Shown here one piece after another: positions 15,878-23,978 of a stretch of 64,000 nt of DNA. The translations under genes were made by a program, and so were the position numbers. Source of the DNA: Herbihabitans rhizosphaerae (GTDB lineage: Bacteria > Actinomycetota > Actinomycetes > Mycobacteriales > Pseudonocardiaceae). Under the pieces are notes generated by a model. The model was not told the DNA's origin. It was given only the letters and a program-made list of their open reading frames with translations, and ran no database searches. Within the stretch, counting starts at the first letter, position 1, and each line of letters opens with the position of its first letter. Location: contig NZ_SGWQ01000001.1 in assembly GCF_004216555.1 (NCBI RefSeq), positions 186,001 through 250,000 of the forward strand, read 5' to 3'.

Positions 15878-16616
15878 GGGCCGAGCGTTCGCCGAAGTAG
15901 TCGCCGGCCATCCCGACGACCGGCAGCATGCCGAGCGCCCGGTGGTAGAACCGCCCGCGCGGCCGCTTCTCCAGCTCGTCGGACAGCGCCAGCAGGGCCC
16001 GGCCGAACCGCCACAGCGTGCGGGCCGCGGCCTTGAGAGTGATCTTGCCGTGCTTCTTGGTGGACTCGTCCAACTCCTCGGTCAGCTCCGCGGTGGCCTT
16101 GTCCTCCTCGGCGTCGGTGAGCCCGTCACCCTCGCCGGCCGCGAGCGCGCGATCCACGTCCCGGTCGAACAGCACGGCGGCGAGCAGCCGCACCCGGTCG
16201 GCCTGCTCGGTCATGCCGCGCTCGGCGGCGATCGCGCACAGCAGCAGCCCCTGGCTGGCCGCACCCAGCGCGTCCTGGATGGGCAGCCGGTCGGCCAGCG
16301 CGCCGCCAATGCCGGGGATCGCGGCGACCAGCGTGGTGAACCGGCCGACCCGGTTGACCCACCAGTCGGTGCGCGCCTCGATGTCCATCTCCGACCACGC
16401 CTCGGTGCCGGGTACCTTCACCGACTCCAGGCCGTCGAGCACCTTGTCCTTGAGGCTCTTGTCCACGCCGTCCAGATCAGCGTCGCCGGGCTGACGCGAG
16501 CGCCGCACGATGCCCAGCGGATCGGACTCGCGCAGCGCGTCCAGCATCGGCGTGGTGGCACGCACGAACGGGCGCAGCGCGGCGACGACGTTCTTGTCAG
16601 TGATCGCCTCTGCCAT
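15825..16616 (-). CDS. Conserved hypothetical protein
   Basis: 263 residues, ATG at 16616. Acidic N-terminal helix region, a glycine-rich hydrophobic stretch VAAIPGIGGALADRLPIQDALGAASQGLLLCAIAAE that may associate with membrane, then a charged helical part (DAEEDKATAELTEELDESTKKHGK) and a short basic tail. I do not recognise a family. It is the last gene of a three-gene unit mshB-membrane protein-this gene (20-bp overlap with the gene before), so a link to cell-envelope or mycothiol functions is possible but unproven. Confidence 0.6.
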   Translation of the reverse strand: MAEAITDKNVVAALRPFVRATTPMLDALRESDPLGIVRRSRQPGDADLDGVDKSLKDKVLDGLESVKVPGTEAWSEMDIEARTDWWVNRVGRFTTLVAAIPGIGGALADRLPIQDALGAASQGLLLCAIAAERGMTEQADRVRLLAAVLFDRDVDRALAAGEGDGLTDAEEDKATAELTEELDESTKKHGKITLKAAARTLWRFGRALLALSDELEKRPRGRFYHRALGMLPVVGMAGDYFGERSALKRAAKKAVQWMESQPA

Positions 16617-17028
16617 GGGCGTGCTCCTTCTGCCGGGCGACCGCAGCATCGCCGAGAACCCGGCCCAGCGCCACCGCACCGGCGCCGGCCGCACAGCCGA
16701 CCAGCAGCAGCGTCCGCCAGTCCGGGATGACCACGTATGCCCGCTCGACACCGCCGGGCTCACCGATCGCGAACACCAGCACGACCAGCAGCCATGCCCA
16801 CAACGGCGAGCCGGCCACCAGGAGCGTGGGCGAGAACTCGGCGGCCGTGTACACCAGCGGCCCCATGGTGGCCAGCGCCAGCACGACCGTGATCGGGAAC
16901 GGGAACCCGCCGAGGTCCGGCAGGAGCGTGCCGTCGAACCGCAGCGGCAGGAACATCAGCTCGATGATCGCCAGCACCACGCTGGCCAGCACGATCCCGG
17001 CGATCCGCCAGCGGTCCCGGCCGGTCAC
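16597..17028 (-). CDS. Membrane protein of unknown function, coupled to mshB
   Basis: 143 residues from GTG at 17028, which overlaps the mshB stop (GTGA). Four hydrophobic segments: IAGIVLASVVLAIIELMFL, PITVVLALATMGPLVYTA, LWAWLLVVLVFAIG and LLLVGCAAGAGAVALG. Matches the size and position of the small membrane protein that follows mshB in several actinobacteria. Function unknown. Confidence 0.65.
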   Translation of the reverse strand: MTGRDRWRIAGIVLASVVLAIIELMFLPLRFDGTLLPDLGGFPFPITVVLALATMGPLVYTAAEFSPTLLVAGSPLWAWLLVVLVFAIGEPGGVERAYVVIPDWRTLLLVGCAAGAGAVALGRVLGDAAVARQKEHAHGRGDH

Positions 17029-17900
17029 CTCGGCGCCCCCGTGTCCACCGTGGACGCGAGCCCGCCGAACAGGTCGTCGGCCGCGCCCTCGGGGTCGCCG
17101 GTGGCCAGCACGTAGTACTCGGCGTCCAGCACCGGCTGGGCAACCCCGTTGGACAGCGCGTAGCACGGCACGCCGTCCTCGAGCTCGGTGAAGCTGATCT
17201 GGGTGGCGTGCGCCCGCAGCCCGCGCACCTTGGCCGGCACGCTGTCCGCGATCCCAATCACCGTGGTGATCTCGTCGTCCTCGACCACCGGCAGCTCGTC
17301 GGACTTCGGCAGCCGGTACGGCAGATTGTCCACTGTGGACAGTGCGGCCACCCCGGCGGCGGTCGCACTCCGGGACGCCACGGTGTGGAAAACCCGCTCC
17401 ACGTAAGGGGATTCGGCGGTCGCCGCCATGGTGATCTCGTGCGCGCGGACGTGGTCGGGGTGCCCGTAGCCGCCGTCCGGGCCGTAGGTCACCACGACCT
17501 GCGGGCGCACCTGGTCGAGCACTTCGCGCAAAGCGAGCGCCTGCTCGGCCAGATCGCCGGCGACGAACGCGCGCGGGTGCTCGTTGGTCGCGGTACCCGC
17601 CATGCCGGAGTCGCGCCAGCGTCCGATGCCGCCGAGGTAACGGTGATCGGCCACGCCGAGCGCCTCGCAGGCCTGGCGCAGCTCACCGACCCGATAGCCG
17701 CCGAGCTGGTCGGACGCGGCGGACGCGAGCTGGGCGAGGCTGTCCGGGATGATCTCGCCCTCCTCGCCGAGCGTGCAGGTCACGAGCGAGACGTGCGCAC
17801 CGGCGGCGGCGTAGCGGGCGATCGTCCCGCCGGTGGTGAGGCTCTCGTCGTCCGGGTGTGCGTGGACCAGCAAAAGCCGTCTCGGGGCGCTCAACATCAC
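17025..17900 (-). CDS. mshB: GlcNAc-inositol deacetylase (mycothiol synthesis)
   Basis: 291-residue LmbE/PIG-L family zinc amidohydrolase that deacetylates GlcNAc-Ins during mycothiol synthesis. Metal motif AHPDDE (residues 14-19) and HPDH in YGHPDHVRAHE are present, with the MshB-type GGIGRWRDSGMAGT and the C-terminal YYVLATG. Its presence supports an actinobacterium that uses mycothiol. It heads the three-gene unit running left. Two copies of the GTCCACNGTGGAC palindrome lie inside it (17043 and 17328). Some family members act on mycothiol conjugates (Mca), but the length and motifs fit MshB better. Confidence 0.9.
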   Translation of the reverse strand: MMLSAPRRLLLVHAHPDDESLTTGGTIARYAAAGAHVSLVTCTLGEEGEIIPDSLAQLASAASDQLGGYRVGELRQACEALGVADHRYLGGIGRWRDSGMAGTATNEHPRAFVAGDLAEQALALREVLDQVRPQVVVTYGPDGGYGHPDHVRAHEITMAATAESPYVERVFHTVASRSATAAGVAALSTVDNLPYRLPKSDELPVVEDDEITTVIGIADSVPAKVRGLRAHATQISFTELEDGVPCYALSNGVAQPVLDAEYYVLATGDPEGAADDLFGGLASTVDTGAPR

Positions 17901-17941
17901 GTCAAGAGCCTACGTGCGGCTGCTACGACGGGAGCACGACA

Positions 17942-18020
17942 GGGTCGAGCCCGCTGAACCCGTTAGGCCCGCTAACGGGTTCAGCGGGCTCGACCCGTGA
18001 AGGTGGCCAAAGGTCACCTT
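17942..18020. terminator. Two adjacent hairpins, one with a 24-bp perfect stem
   Basis: Arms at 17942-17965 and 17973-17996 are perfect complements of 24 bases around a 7-base loop. A second hairpin follows (arms 18000-18008 AAGGTGGCC and 18012-18020 with one G-U pair, loop AAA). They lie 18 bp past the lpqW stop (on the minus strand) and upstream of mshB, so they most likely terminate lpqW transcription. The stem is far longer than a terminator needs. Confidence 0.65.
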
Positions 18021-18037
18021 GGCTGGTCCTTGTGTCA

Positions 18038-19738
18038 CTAGTTGGGGGCTCGACGCCAGGCGACGGCGGTGTCGAACGGGCCGGACGGCGCGCGGCCCAC
18101 GTCCACACCGGTCAACTCCGGCCGCACGGCCAGCGAGTCGGCTTCCTGGAACAGCGGGACGGTCAGCGCCTCGCGCCACAGCACCGGCTCGATCGTGGTC
18201 AGCGTCTCGGCCACCGGCACAGCGCCGGACAGCGCGGCCTCGATGGTGGGCTGTACGGAGGCGTCGCAGAACCCGACCGGGTTGGTCGGCTGCGCGCCCG
18301 CCACCGCGCTCTCCCCCTGCAGACAGCCGAAGTTGGACGCCAGCACGGTCGCCGGGTCACCACCGACCGGCCGCGGCACGACCGCCAGGTGCACCGCGCC
18401 GGTGGTGCGCTGCCCGGTCGGCACGGACGCCAGCGACTCGGTGAACAACTGGTCCGCGCTCGGTGTCTCGACCTTCGCCTGGATACCCGCGTTGACGAGC
18501 TGGCGCTGCAGCTCGCGCGCCATGCTCACGTAGCTCTCCCGCTCGGCCGGCGCGGCGATCACCAGGCTGAGCGGCCTGCCGTCGCGCATCCAGATCCCGG
18601 CGCCCCGCGTGTAGCCGGCCTGCTGCAGCGCCGCCTCGGCCTGCGCCAGCTCGGGTTGCCCGGAGGACACGCCGCCCGGACGGGTCGGCCGGTATCCGGG
18701 CGCGGTCGGCGAAAGCACCTGCGCCTCGGCGCGCAGCGTGCTGCCGGGCCCGCCGCGCGTCCCGGTCGCCACCAGGGCGTCGCGGTCCAGCAGCGCGGAG
18801 ATCGCCCGCCGCACCCGCGCGTCGGACATGTCCTCGCCGACCGGGCGCAGCAGCACGGTCGCCGTGGCCGACCGCGGCACGGTGTGCACCGCCACCGTGT
18901 TGCCCAGCGTGCCGAGCAGGCTCAGGCCGACCGAGTCGGTGCGCAGCAGGGCGAGCTGGTCGTTGCCCCGGCGCAGCGCGTCGACGACACCCACCTGGTC
19001 GGCCCGCCGAAAGACCACCTTCTCCAGCGCGGCCGGCTGCTCCCAGTAGCGCTCGTTGCGCTCCAGCTGGATCTCGCCGCGCTCCTGATCGAGCCGGGAG
19101 ACGGCGAACGGGCCGCCGGTGGCCGGGAATCCGTCCTCCAGCGCGGCGTCCCACCCGCCGGGCGCGTCCTTGAGCAGGTGCGCCGGGAGCAGGCCGTTGA
19201 ACAGCGATCGCCAGCCCGGGTACGGCTTGTCGAAGGTGACCTCGACGACCTTGCCGGCGTCGCGCGCGGTGATGTTGTCGATCAGCCGGTAGCCGGCCGA
19301 GTCGATCACACCGGGCGCGCGGCGCATCTGCTCCCAGAGATAGAGGAAGTCCTCGGCGGCGATCGGCGGGCCGTCCGACCAGGACGCGTCGCCGCGCAGT
19401 TCGTAGGTGACCGTGTACGGCTGGTACTTCGTGACGGTGGCCGAGCGCATCAGCGTGCGGTCCATCTGGGGCGTGCCGTCCGCGGCGGGCCGGAACACCG
19501 AGGGCAGCAGGAGCGCGCCGAGCGCGGTGGTGACCGCGGACTGGTCGGCGACGGTGTGCGGGTTGTAGCCGCCGGTGATGCCGTCCACGCCGATCACGAC
19601 CTCGGAGGTCTTGGCCGGCTTGGTGGGCGGCGGCTTGCTCGGCGGCGTGGTGACCAGCGGGGGCGGCGGCATGTTGGTGCAGCCGACGAGCGCGAGCACG
19701 AGCAGCACCACGGGCACGAGCTTGCCGGGTGCGCGCAC
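18038..19738 (-). CDS. lpqW: LpqW-type family 5 solute-binding lipoprotein
   Basis: 566 residues with a lipobox signal (VPVVLLVLALVGC) and a family 5 extracellular solute-binding (DppA/OppA-like) domain: NPHTVADQS, DGTPQMDRTL, WSDGPPIAAEDFLYLWEQ, FDKPYPGWRSLFNGLLP, DARVRRAISALLDRD. In mycobacteria the LpqW protein with this fold lies beside typA and regulates lipoarabinomannan/PIM synthesis rather than peptide uptake; no permease genes are near this copy either. Symbol assigned from architecture and synteny. GTG at 19738 is 2 bp after the MFS stop, so it may be read from the arsR-MFS transcript here. Confidence 0.8.
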   Translation of the reverse strand: MRAPGKLVPVVLLVLALVGCTNMPPPPLVTTPPSKPPPTKPAKTSEVVIGVDGITGGYNPHTVADQSAVTTALGALLLPSVFRPAADGTPQMDRTLMRSATVTKYQPYTVTYELRGDASWSDGPPIAAEDFLYLWEQMRRAPGVIDSAGYRLIDNITARDAGKVVEVTFDKPYPGWRSLFNGLLPAHLLKDAPGGWDAALEDGFPATGGPFAVSRLDQERGEIQLERNERYWEQPAALEKVVFRRADQVGVVDALRRGNDQLALLRTDSVGLSLLGTLGNTVAVHTVPRSATATVLLRPVGEDMSDARVRRAISALLDRDALVATGTRGGPGSTLRAEAQVLSPTAPGYRPTRPGGVSSGQPELAQAEAALQQAGYTRGAGIWMRDGRPLSLVIAAPAERESYVSMARELQRQLVNAGIQAKVETPSADQLFTESLASVPTGQRTTGAVHLAVVPRPVGGDPATVLASNFGCLQGESAVAGAQPTNPVGFCDASVQPTIEAALSGAVPVAETLTTIEPVLWREALTVPLFQEADSLAVRPELTGVDVGRAPSGPFDTAVAWRRAPN

Positions 19739-19740
19739 GC

Positions 19741-21012
19741 CTAGGAGCCTTTCGCCGTTGCTGATTGGGGCAATGTTGCCACCATCGGAGGTTGTGTGTC
19801 CTCGAGATTGCCAGAACGGGCGACACGAGCGGCCGGCAGGTACAGCGGCGCGGCCAACGCGAGCACCACCGCGCCGACGATGATCGCGGTGCTGACGGAC
19901 GTGCCGGCGGCCAGCGCGGTGAGCACGATCCCGCCCAGCGCACCCGCCGGCTGGGCGACCAGTGAGTTGAGTGACACGACCGTGGACCGGTGCGCCGAGT
20001 CGACCTGCGAGTGCAGCAGCGTCATGTGCGGCGGGTTGGCCGCGCCGTGCACCATGTAGCAGGCGAGGAACGCCGCGATCAGCCCGACCGGTCCGGCGAA
20101 CAGGCCCATCGCCACGACCGTGATCCCGTGCAGGATCCGCAGCGCGGCGGCGGTGTAGGCGACTCCGAACCGGCGCCCGGCCACGCCCACCACCGCTGCG
20201 CCCAGCGAGGAGGCGAACCACGCCGCCGTGGTCACCGGGCCGAGCAGCGACGCCGCCGTGTCCGGGTTCGCGGTCACCTCGGCCAGGCGCACCGGCATCA
20301 ACATCTCGAAGGTGACCATGCCGAAGCCCCAGAACAGCTCGACGCAGATCAACGCGAGCAGGATCCGGGAGCGGCGCAACAGTCCGAGCGCCTCACCGAT
20401 CACCCTCGGCACGTCGCGCACCGACCCGCGCGGACGATGGTCCGGCCGGATCTCCTTGAGCAGCAAGGAAAGTACGACGATGTTGGCCAGCTTCACGGCC
20501 ACCGCGACGATCACCGGCAACACCAGCGCGCCGGTCCACGCGATCAGCCCGCCGGCCAGCAGCGCCCCCGCGCCCATGCCGAGCCCGATCACCACGCCGG
20601 CGGCGGACATGCCGCGATCGATCTCCGCGTTCGGATCGGCTGCCAGCGCGGCGTCCACGTACCACGCGTCCAACGGCCCGCTGTCCAGCGCGCGGTACAC
20701 GCCCTGCAGTGCGTAGACCACGACGAACGCGCCGAACCCGTGCGCCACCACCATCAGCCCGTGGCTGGCCACGCCGACCACGCCGGCCATCAGCAGCACG
20801 GGCTTGCGGCCGAGCGAGTCGGACAGCCCGCCGGTCGGCAGTTCGAGGAAGAACACCACGAAGCCCTGCACGGCGAAGGCCATGCCGACCTCGGCCAGCG
20901 TCAACCCGCGCTCCAGCGGCAGCAGCACCAGGACCGGCAGGGTGAACCCGGCCGGTAACCACCGCAGCGCGGTCAGCACCAGAAACCGGCGGCGCGCGGC
21001 GCGCGAGGTCAT
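19741..21012 (-). CDS. MFS transporter (12 TM)
   Basis: 423-residue major facilitator, probable drug or metabolite exporter. Typical features: LRWLPAGFTLPVLVLLPLERGLTL (TM1), the loop 2-3 motif GGLSDSLGRKPVL (GxLaDrxGrkxxl), and around twelve hydrophobic spans. ATG at 21012 overlaps the stop of the ArsR-type regulator (ATGA), so regulator and transporter form an operon. Short gap (2 bp) to lpqW downstream. Substrate cannot be told. Confidence 0.85.
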   Translation of the reverse strand: MTSRAARRRFLVLTALRWLPAGFTLPVLVLLPLERGLTLAEVGMAFAVQGFVVFFLELPTGGLSDSLGRKPVLLMAGVVGVASHGLMVVAHGFGAFVVVYALQGVYRALDSGPLDAWYVDAALAADPNAEIDRGMSAAGVVIGLGMGAGALLAGGLIAWTGALVLPVIVAVAVKLANIVVLSLLLKEIRPDHRPRGSVRDVPRVIGEALGLLRRSRILLALICVELFWGFGMVTFEMLMPVRLAEVTANPDTAASLLGPVTTAAWFASSLGAAVVGVAGRRFGVAYTAAALRILHGITVVAMGLFAGPVGLIAAFLACYMVHGAANPPHMTLLHSQVDSAHRSTVVSLNSLVAQPAGALGGIVLTALAAGTSVSTAIIVGAVVLALAAPLYLPAARVARSGNLEDTQPPMVATLPQSATAKGS

Positions 21013-21587
21013 GGCGTGTCCTTCGGCAGCGGGAAGTCGTTCATGTAGAAGAGCACCTTCTCCGCACTGTCCTCAGTGGACGGTCCTTCGACGAAATAGC
21101 GGCGGATCACGGCGTTCAGCTCGTCGTTGAGCGCACGCAACCGTTGGGGTGTCAGGAAAAGCTGGAAGTCCGACCAGGACGCGGCGTCCCGCCATTCCTG
21201 CGACCACTCGTGCCTTACGGCCAGCCAGCGCTCGGCGTGATCGACCTGATAGCGCAGCGCGTGGTTGGCGATCCACTCGGCGGCGGCACGGTCGTCCGGG
21301 TCGGTACCGACGTCGCTGTCGCGCCAGGTGGAGCTGGTATGCAACGCACGCCACCACCGCTCGCGGCCGCGCCCCTCGCCGGTCTCCTCGACCAGGCCGA
21401 CCTCGGCGAGCTTGCGCAGGTGATAGCTGGTCGCGCCGGTGTTGGTGTCGAGCTTGCCGGCGAGCGCCGTGGCGGTGGCCGGCCCGTCGATGCGCAGGGT
21501 GCCGAGCAACCGGATGCGCAACGGATGAGCGAGCGTCCTGAACTGCGCGCTGCTCAGCTTGACCTCGGAGAATTCTTCGTCCGCCAT
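21009..21587 (-). CDS. ArsR-type winged-helix regulator (HTH_20)
   Basis: 192 residues. Winged helix at residues ~10-70: LSSAQFRTLAHPLRIRLLGTL, GPATATALAGKLDTNTGATSYHLRKLAEVGLV (helix-turn-helix) and EETGEGRGRERWW (wing). The C-terminal ~110 residues are helical and may dimerise or bind a ligand; no metal Cys motif (CVC) is seen, so this is probably not a metal sensor. ATG at 21587 chosen because the conserved fold begins 10 residues later. Probably controls its own operon with the MFS gene through the repeats just upstream. Confidence 0.85.
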   Translation of the reverse strand: MADEEFSEVKLSSAQFRTLAHPLRIRLLGTLRIDGPATATALAGKLDTNTGATSYHLRKLAEVGLVEETGEGRGRERWWRALHTSSTWRDSDVGTDPDDRAAAEWIANHALRYQVDHAERWLAVRHEWSQEWRDAASWSDFQLFLTPQRLRALNDELNAVIRRYFVEGPSTEDSAEKVLFYMNDFPLPKDTP

Positions 21588-21590
21588 GCT

Positions 21591-21633
21591 TGCACAATAA
21601 CTGTGCACAACTTCTCTGCACAATAGTTCTGCA
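21591..21633. promoter_or_regulatory. Putative operator repeats of the ArsR-type regulator
   Basis: TGCACAATA occurs at 21591 and 21617 as a direct repeat 26 bp apart, and TTGTGCA-type inverted arms (TGCACAATAACTGTGCACAA, 21591-21610) form an imperfect palindrome directly upstream of the regulator start at 21587. Position and symmetry suggest autoregulation. Confidence 0.45.
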
Positions 21634-21674
21634 TCTACCTCCTCGACACGCGGCCTCCACATATGGCTATAGTG

Positions 21675-21686
21675 CTAGTTAGCTAG
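21675..21686. promoter_or_regulatory. Putative GntR/YtrA operator
   Basis: Imperfect palindrome CTAGTTAGCTAG, preceded by CTATAGTG, 17 bp upstream of the GntR start. AT-rich against the background and placed over the likely promoter, as for YtrA-type autoregulators. Confidence 0.45.
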
Positions 21687-21702
21687 ATAAATGGAGGATC
21701 TC

Positions 21703-22095
21703 GTGATCGAGTTTCACCTGGACGGCACGTCGGGCCTGTCGCCGTATCAGCAGCTCGTCCGCCAAGTGCGGCACGCGCTGCGGCTCGGCCTGCTGCGCGA
21801 AGGAGAACAGCTGCCGACGGTCAAGGACGTGGTGGCCAACCTCGCCATCAACCCGAACACCGTGCTCAAGGCCTACCGGGAGCTGGAGCACGACGGGCTC
21901 GTGGCGGCCCGGCCCGGCGTGGGGACGTTCGTCACCGCGACGCTCACCGGCGGCTCGTTCGCCGCCATCGGGCCGCTGCGGCAGGACCTGCGGCGCTGGC
22001 TCGCCAAGGCCCGCCGCGCCGGTCTCGACGACGAGAGCATCGAGGCGCTGTTCGCGGCCACGTTTCAGGACACCGCCAAGGAGGACATAGCGTGA
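21703..22095 (+). CDS. GntR-family regulator, YtrA subfamily
   Basis: 130 residues. Winged helix typical of GntR: SPYQQLVRQVRHALRLGLLREGEQLPTVKDVVANLAINPNTVLKAYRELEHDGLVAARPGVGTFV, then a short (~50-residue) helical tail, the YtrA layout. GTG at 21703 has a perfect GGAGG box (21694-21698); the ATG at 21691 would contain that box and is less likely. The stop overlaps the ABC ATPase start (GTGA). YtrA-type repressors usually control the ABC exporter genes that follow, as here. Confidence 0.88.
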   Translation: MIEFHLDGTSGLSPYQQLVRQVRHALRLGLLREGEQLPTVKDVVANLAINPNTVLKAYRELEHDGLVAARPGVGTFVTATLTGGSFAAIGPLRQDLRRWLAKARRAGLDDESIEALFAATFQDTAKEDIA

Positions 22096-22973
22096 CCGTG
22101 CTGCGCGCCCGCGAACTGGGCAAGAAGTACAGGCGAAAGTGGGCGCTGACCGACTGCACGCTCGACGTGCCGGCCGGGCACGTGACCGGGCTCGTCGGCC
22201 CGAACGGCGCCGGCAAGTCGACCCTGCTGAACCTGGCCGCCGGCATGCTGTCGCCGACCAGCGGCACGATCGAGGCGTGCGGCGGTGTGCCCGGCAGCGG
22301 CCCGGCCCAGCTCGCGAAAGTCGGCTTCGTCGCGCAGAACACCCCCGTCTACCCGGGCCTGACGGTCGCCGATCACCTGCGCCTCGGCGCGCGGCTGAAC
22401 CCGAGCTGGGACGACCGGGTGGCCCAGGACCGGATCACCAGGATCGGGCTGGATCCGAAGCAGCCGGCCGGCAAGTTGTCCGGCGGGCAACGCGCCCAAC
22501 TCGCGCTCACGATCGGCATCGCCAAGCGGCCGGAGCTGCTGCTGCTAGACGAGCCGGTCGCCGCGCTGGATCCGTTGGCGCGCAGGGAGTTCCTGCAGGA
22601 CCTGATGGAGACGGTCGCCGAGCACGGGCTCAGCGTCGTGATGTCCTCGCACCTGGTGGCCGACCTGGAACGCGTCTGCGACCACCTCATCGTGCTGGTC
22701 GACTCCCAGGTGCGGATCACCGGCGAGGTCGAGGACCTGCTCGGCGCGCACCGCCGGCTGACCGGCCCGCGCCGCGAGATCGACAGCCTGCCGGCCGGCC
22801 AGGAGGTCGTCTCCGTGAGTCACACGGACCGTCAGACCACGGTCCTGGTGCGCACCGAGGAACCGATCCTCGACCCCGCCTGGACCGTCAGCCGGCTCAC
22901 CCTCGAAGACCTGGTCCTGGCGTACCTGAGCGGCCCGGTCCCCACCCGTCCCGCCCTGGAGGTCCTGCGATGA
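22092..22973 (+). CDS. ABC transporter ATP-binding protein
   Basis: 293 residues. Walker A GPNGAGKSTLL (residues ~37-47), Q-loop VAQNT, signature LSGGQRAQLAL, Walker B LLLLDEPVAALD, H-loop SSHLV, and an ~80-residue C-terminal extension common in BcrA/YtrB-type exporters. Coupled on both sides: GTGA with the GntR gene and ATGA with the permease. Part of a GntR-ATPase-permease-hydrolase operon; substrate unknown, cell-wall antibiotic or lipid export is the usual guess for this class. Confidence 0.9.
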   Translation: MTVLRARELGKKYRRKWALTDCTLDVPAGHVTGLVGPNGAGKSTLLNLAAGMLSPTSGTIEACGGVPGSGPAQLAKVGFVAQNTPVYPGLTVADHLRLGARLNPSWDDRVAQDRITRIGLDPKQPAGKLSGGQRAQLALTIGIAKRPELLLLDEPVAALDPLARREFLQDLMETVAEHGLSVVMSSHLVADLERVCDHLIVLVDSQVRITGEVEDLLGAHRRLTGPRREIDSLPAGQEVVSVSHTDRQTTVLVRTEEPILDPAWTVSRLTLEDLVLAYLSGPVPTRPALEVLR

Positions 22974-23968
22974 CCTGGTTGACCTGGCGTCAGTTCCGCG
23001 TGCCGGCCGCGTCCGTGCTCGGCGCCGTCGTGCTGATCTGCGTCGTCCTCGCGATCACCCGTCCGGAGCTGGTCAACAGCACGAACGTCACCGACCAGAA
23101 GGCCTTCTACTACGGCTCCCTGTTCGCGGTGTACCTGCTGCCGGCGGTCATCGGGGTGTTCTGGGGCGTGCCGATGGTGACGCGGGAGGTGGAGACCGGC
23201 ACGCACAGCCTGGTGTGGAACCAGACCGTGACCCGAAAGTCGTGGCTGGCCAACAAGATGGGCTTCGGCGCGGTGGCCGCCATGATCGCCGCCGGCCTGC
23301 TGAGTGCCGCGGTCAACTGGTGGGCAAGCCCCATCGACACGCTGGCCGGCCTGGACCCCGCCAGCCAGTTCGAGGCGCGACTGGCGCCCGTGGTGTTCGC
23401 CGCACGCGGGATCGCGCCGATCGGCTACGCGGCGTTCGCGTTCGTCCTCGGTGTCGCGATCGGCATGCTGTTGCGCCGCACCGTGGCGGCGATGGCCGTC
23501 ACTCTGGTCGTGTTCGCCGCCGTGCAGGTGGCGTTCCCGCTGCTGGTGCGCCCGTACCTGCTGCCGGCGACCGAACAGACGGTCACCATCACGGCGGACA
23601 GCATCGCCGGGATCCGCGCGGAGCCCGGCCCCACCGGCGACATGCCCGAATCGCTGTCGATGACCCGGCCCGCGGGGGCGTGGGTGCTGACCGACGAGAC
23701 CGTGGACGCCAAGGGCGACACGGTGTTCCCGTTGCCCGCCGCGGTGCACGGCTGTCTGCCCTCACCGAGGGGCGGCGGACCGTCGGACCTGGGGCCGGTC
23801 CAGGAGTGCTTCGCCCGCACGTTGACCGATCTCGGCCACCGGCAGCACCAGGTGTACCAACCGGCCGGCAGATTCTGGCCGCTGCAGTGGGTCGAGACGG
23901 CCGTGTTCCTCGCGCTGTCGGCGCTGCTGGCCTGGTTCTGCTTCCGACGTATCCGTCACCTGTCCTGA
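22970..23968 (+). CDS. ABC transporter permease
   Basis: 332 residues, ATG overlapping the ATPase stop (ATGA). About six membrane spans: AASVLGAVVLICVVLAIT, YGSLFAVYLLPAVIGVFWG, GAVAAMIAAGLLSAAVN, IGYAAFAFVLGVAIGMLL, TVAAMAVTLVVFAAVQVAF and VFLALSALLAWFCF, with an extracytoplasmic loop of ~110 residues before the last span. The motif GVPMVTREVETGTHSLVWNQTVTRKSW is typical of permeases paired with YtrA-controlled ATPases in actinobacteria. Confidence 0.85.
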   Translation: MTWLTWRQFRVPAASVLGAVVLICVVLAITRPELVNSTNVTDQKAFYYGSLFAVYLLPAVIGVFWGVPMVTREVETGTHSLVWNQTVTRKSWLANKMGFGAVAAMIAAGLLSAAVNWWASPIDTLAGLDPASQFEARLAPVVFAARGIAPIGYAAFAFVLGVAIGMLLRRTVAAMAVTLVVFAAVQVAFPLLVRPYLLPATEQTVTITADSIAGIRAEPGPTGDMPESLSMTRPAGAWVLTDETVDAKGDTVFPLPAAVHGCLPSPRGGGPSDLGPVQECFARTLTDLGHRQHQVYQPAGRFWPLQWVETAVFLALSALLAWFCFRRIRHLS

Positions 23969-23978
23969 ATGGGGAATC

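Noticed and set aside
17858..19744. Long + strand frame opposite lpqW and the mshB start
   Set aside because: Antisense shadow of lpqW, repetitive Arg/Gly/Val composition without recognisable fold.
19739..20221. N-terminal extension of the lpqW frame into the MFS gene
   Set aside because: The lipobox signal begins at 19738 and everything before overlaps the MFS gene in a shadow frame.
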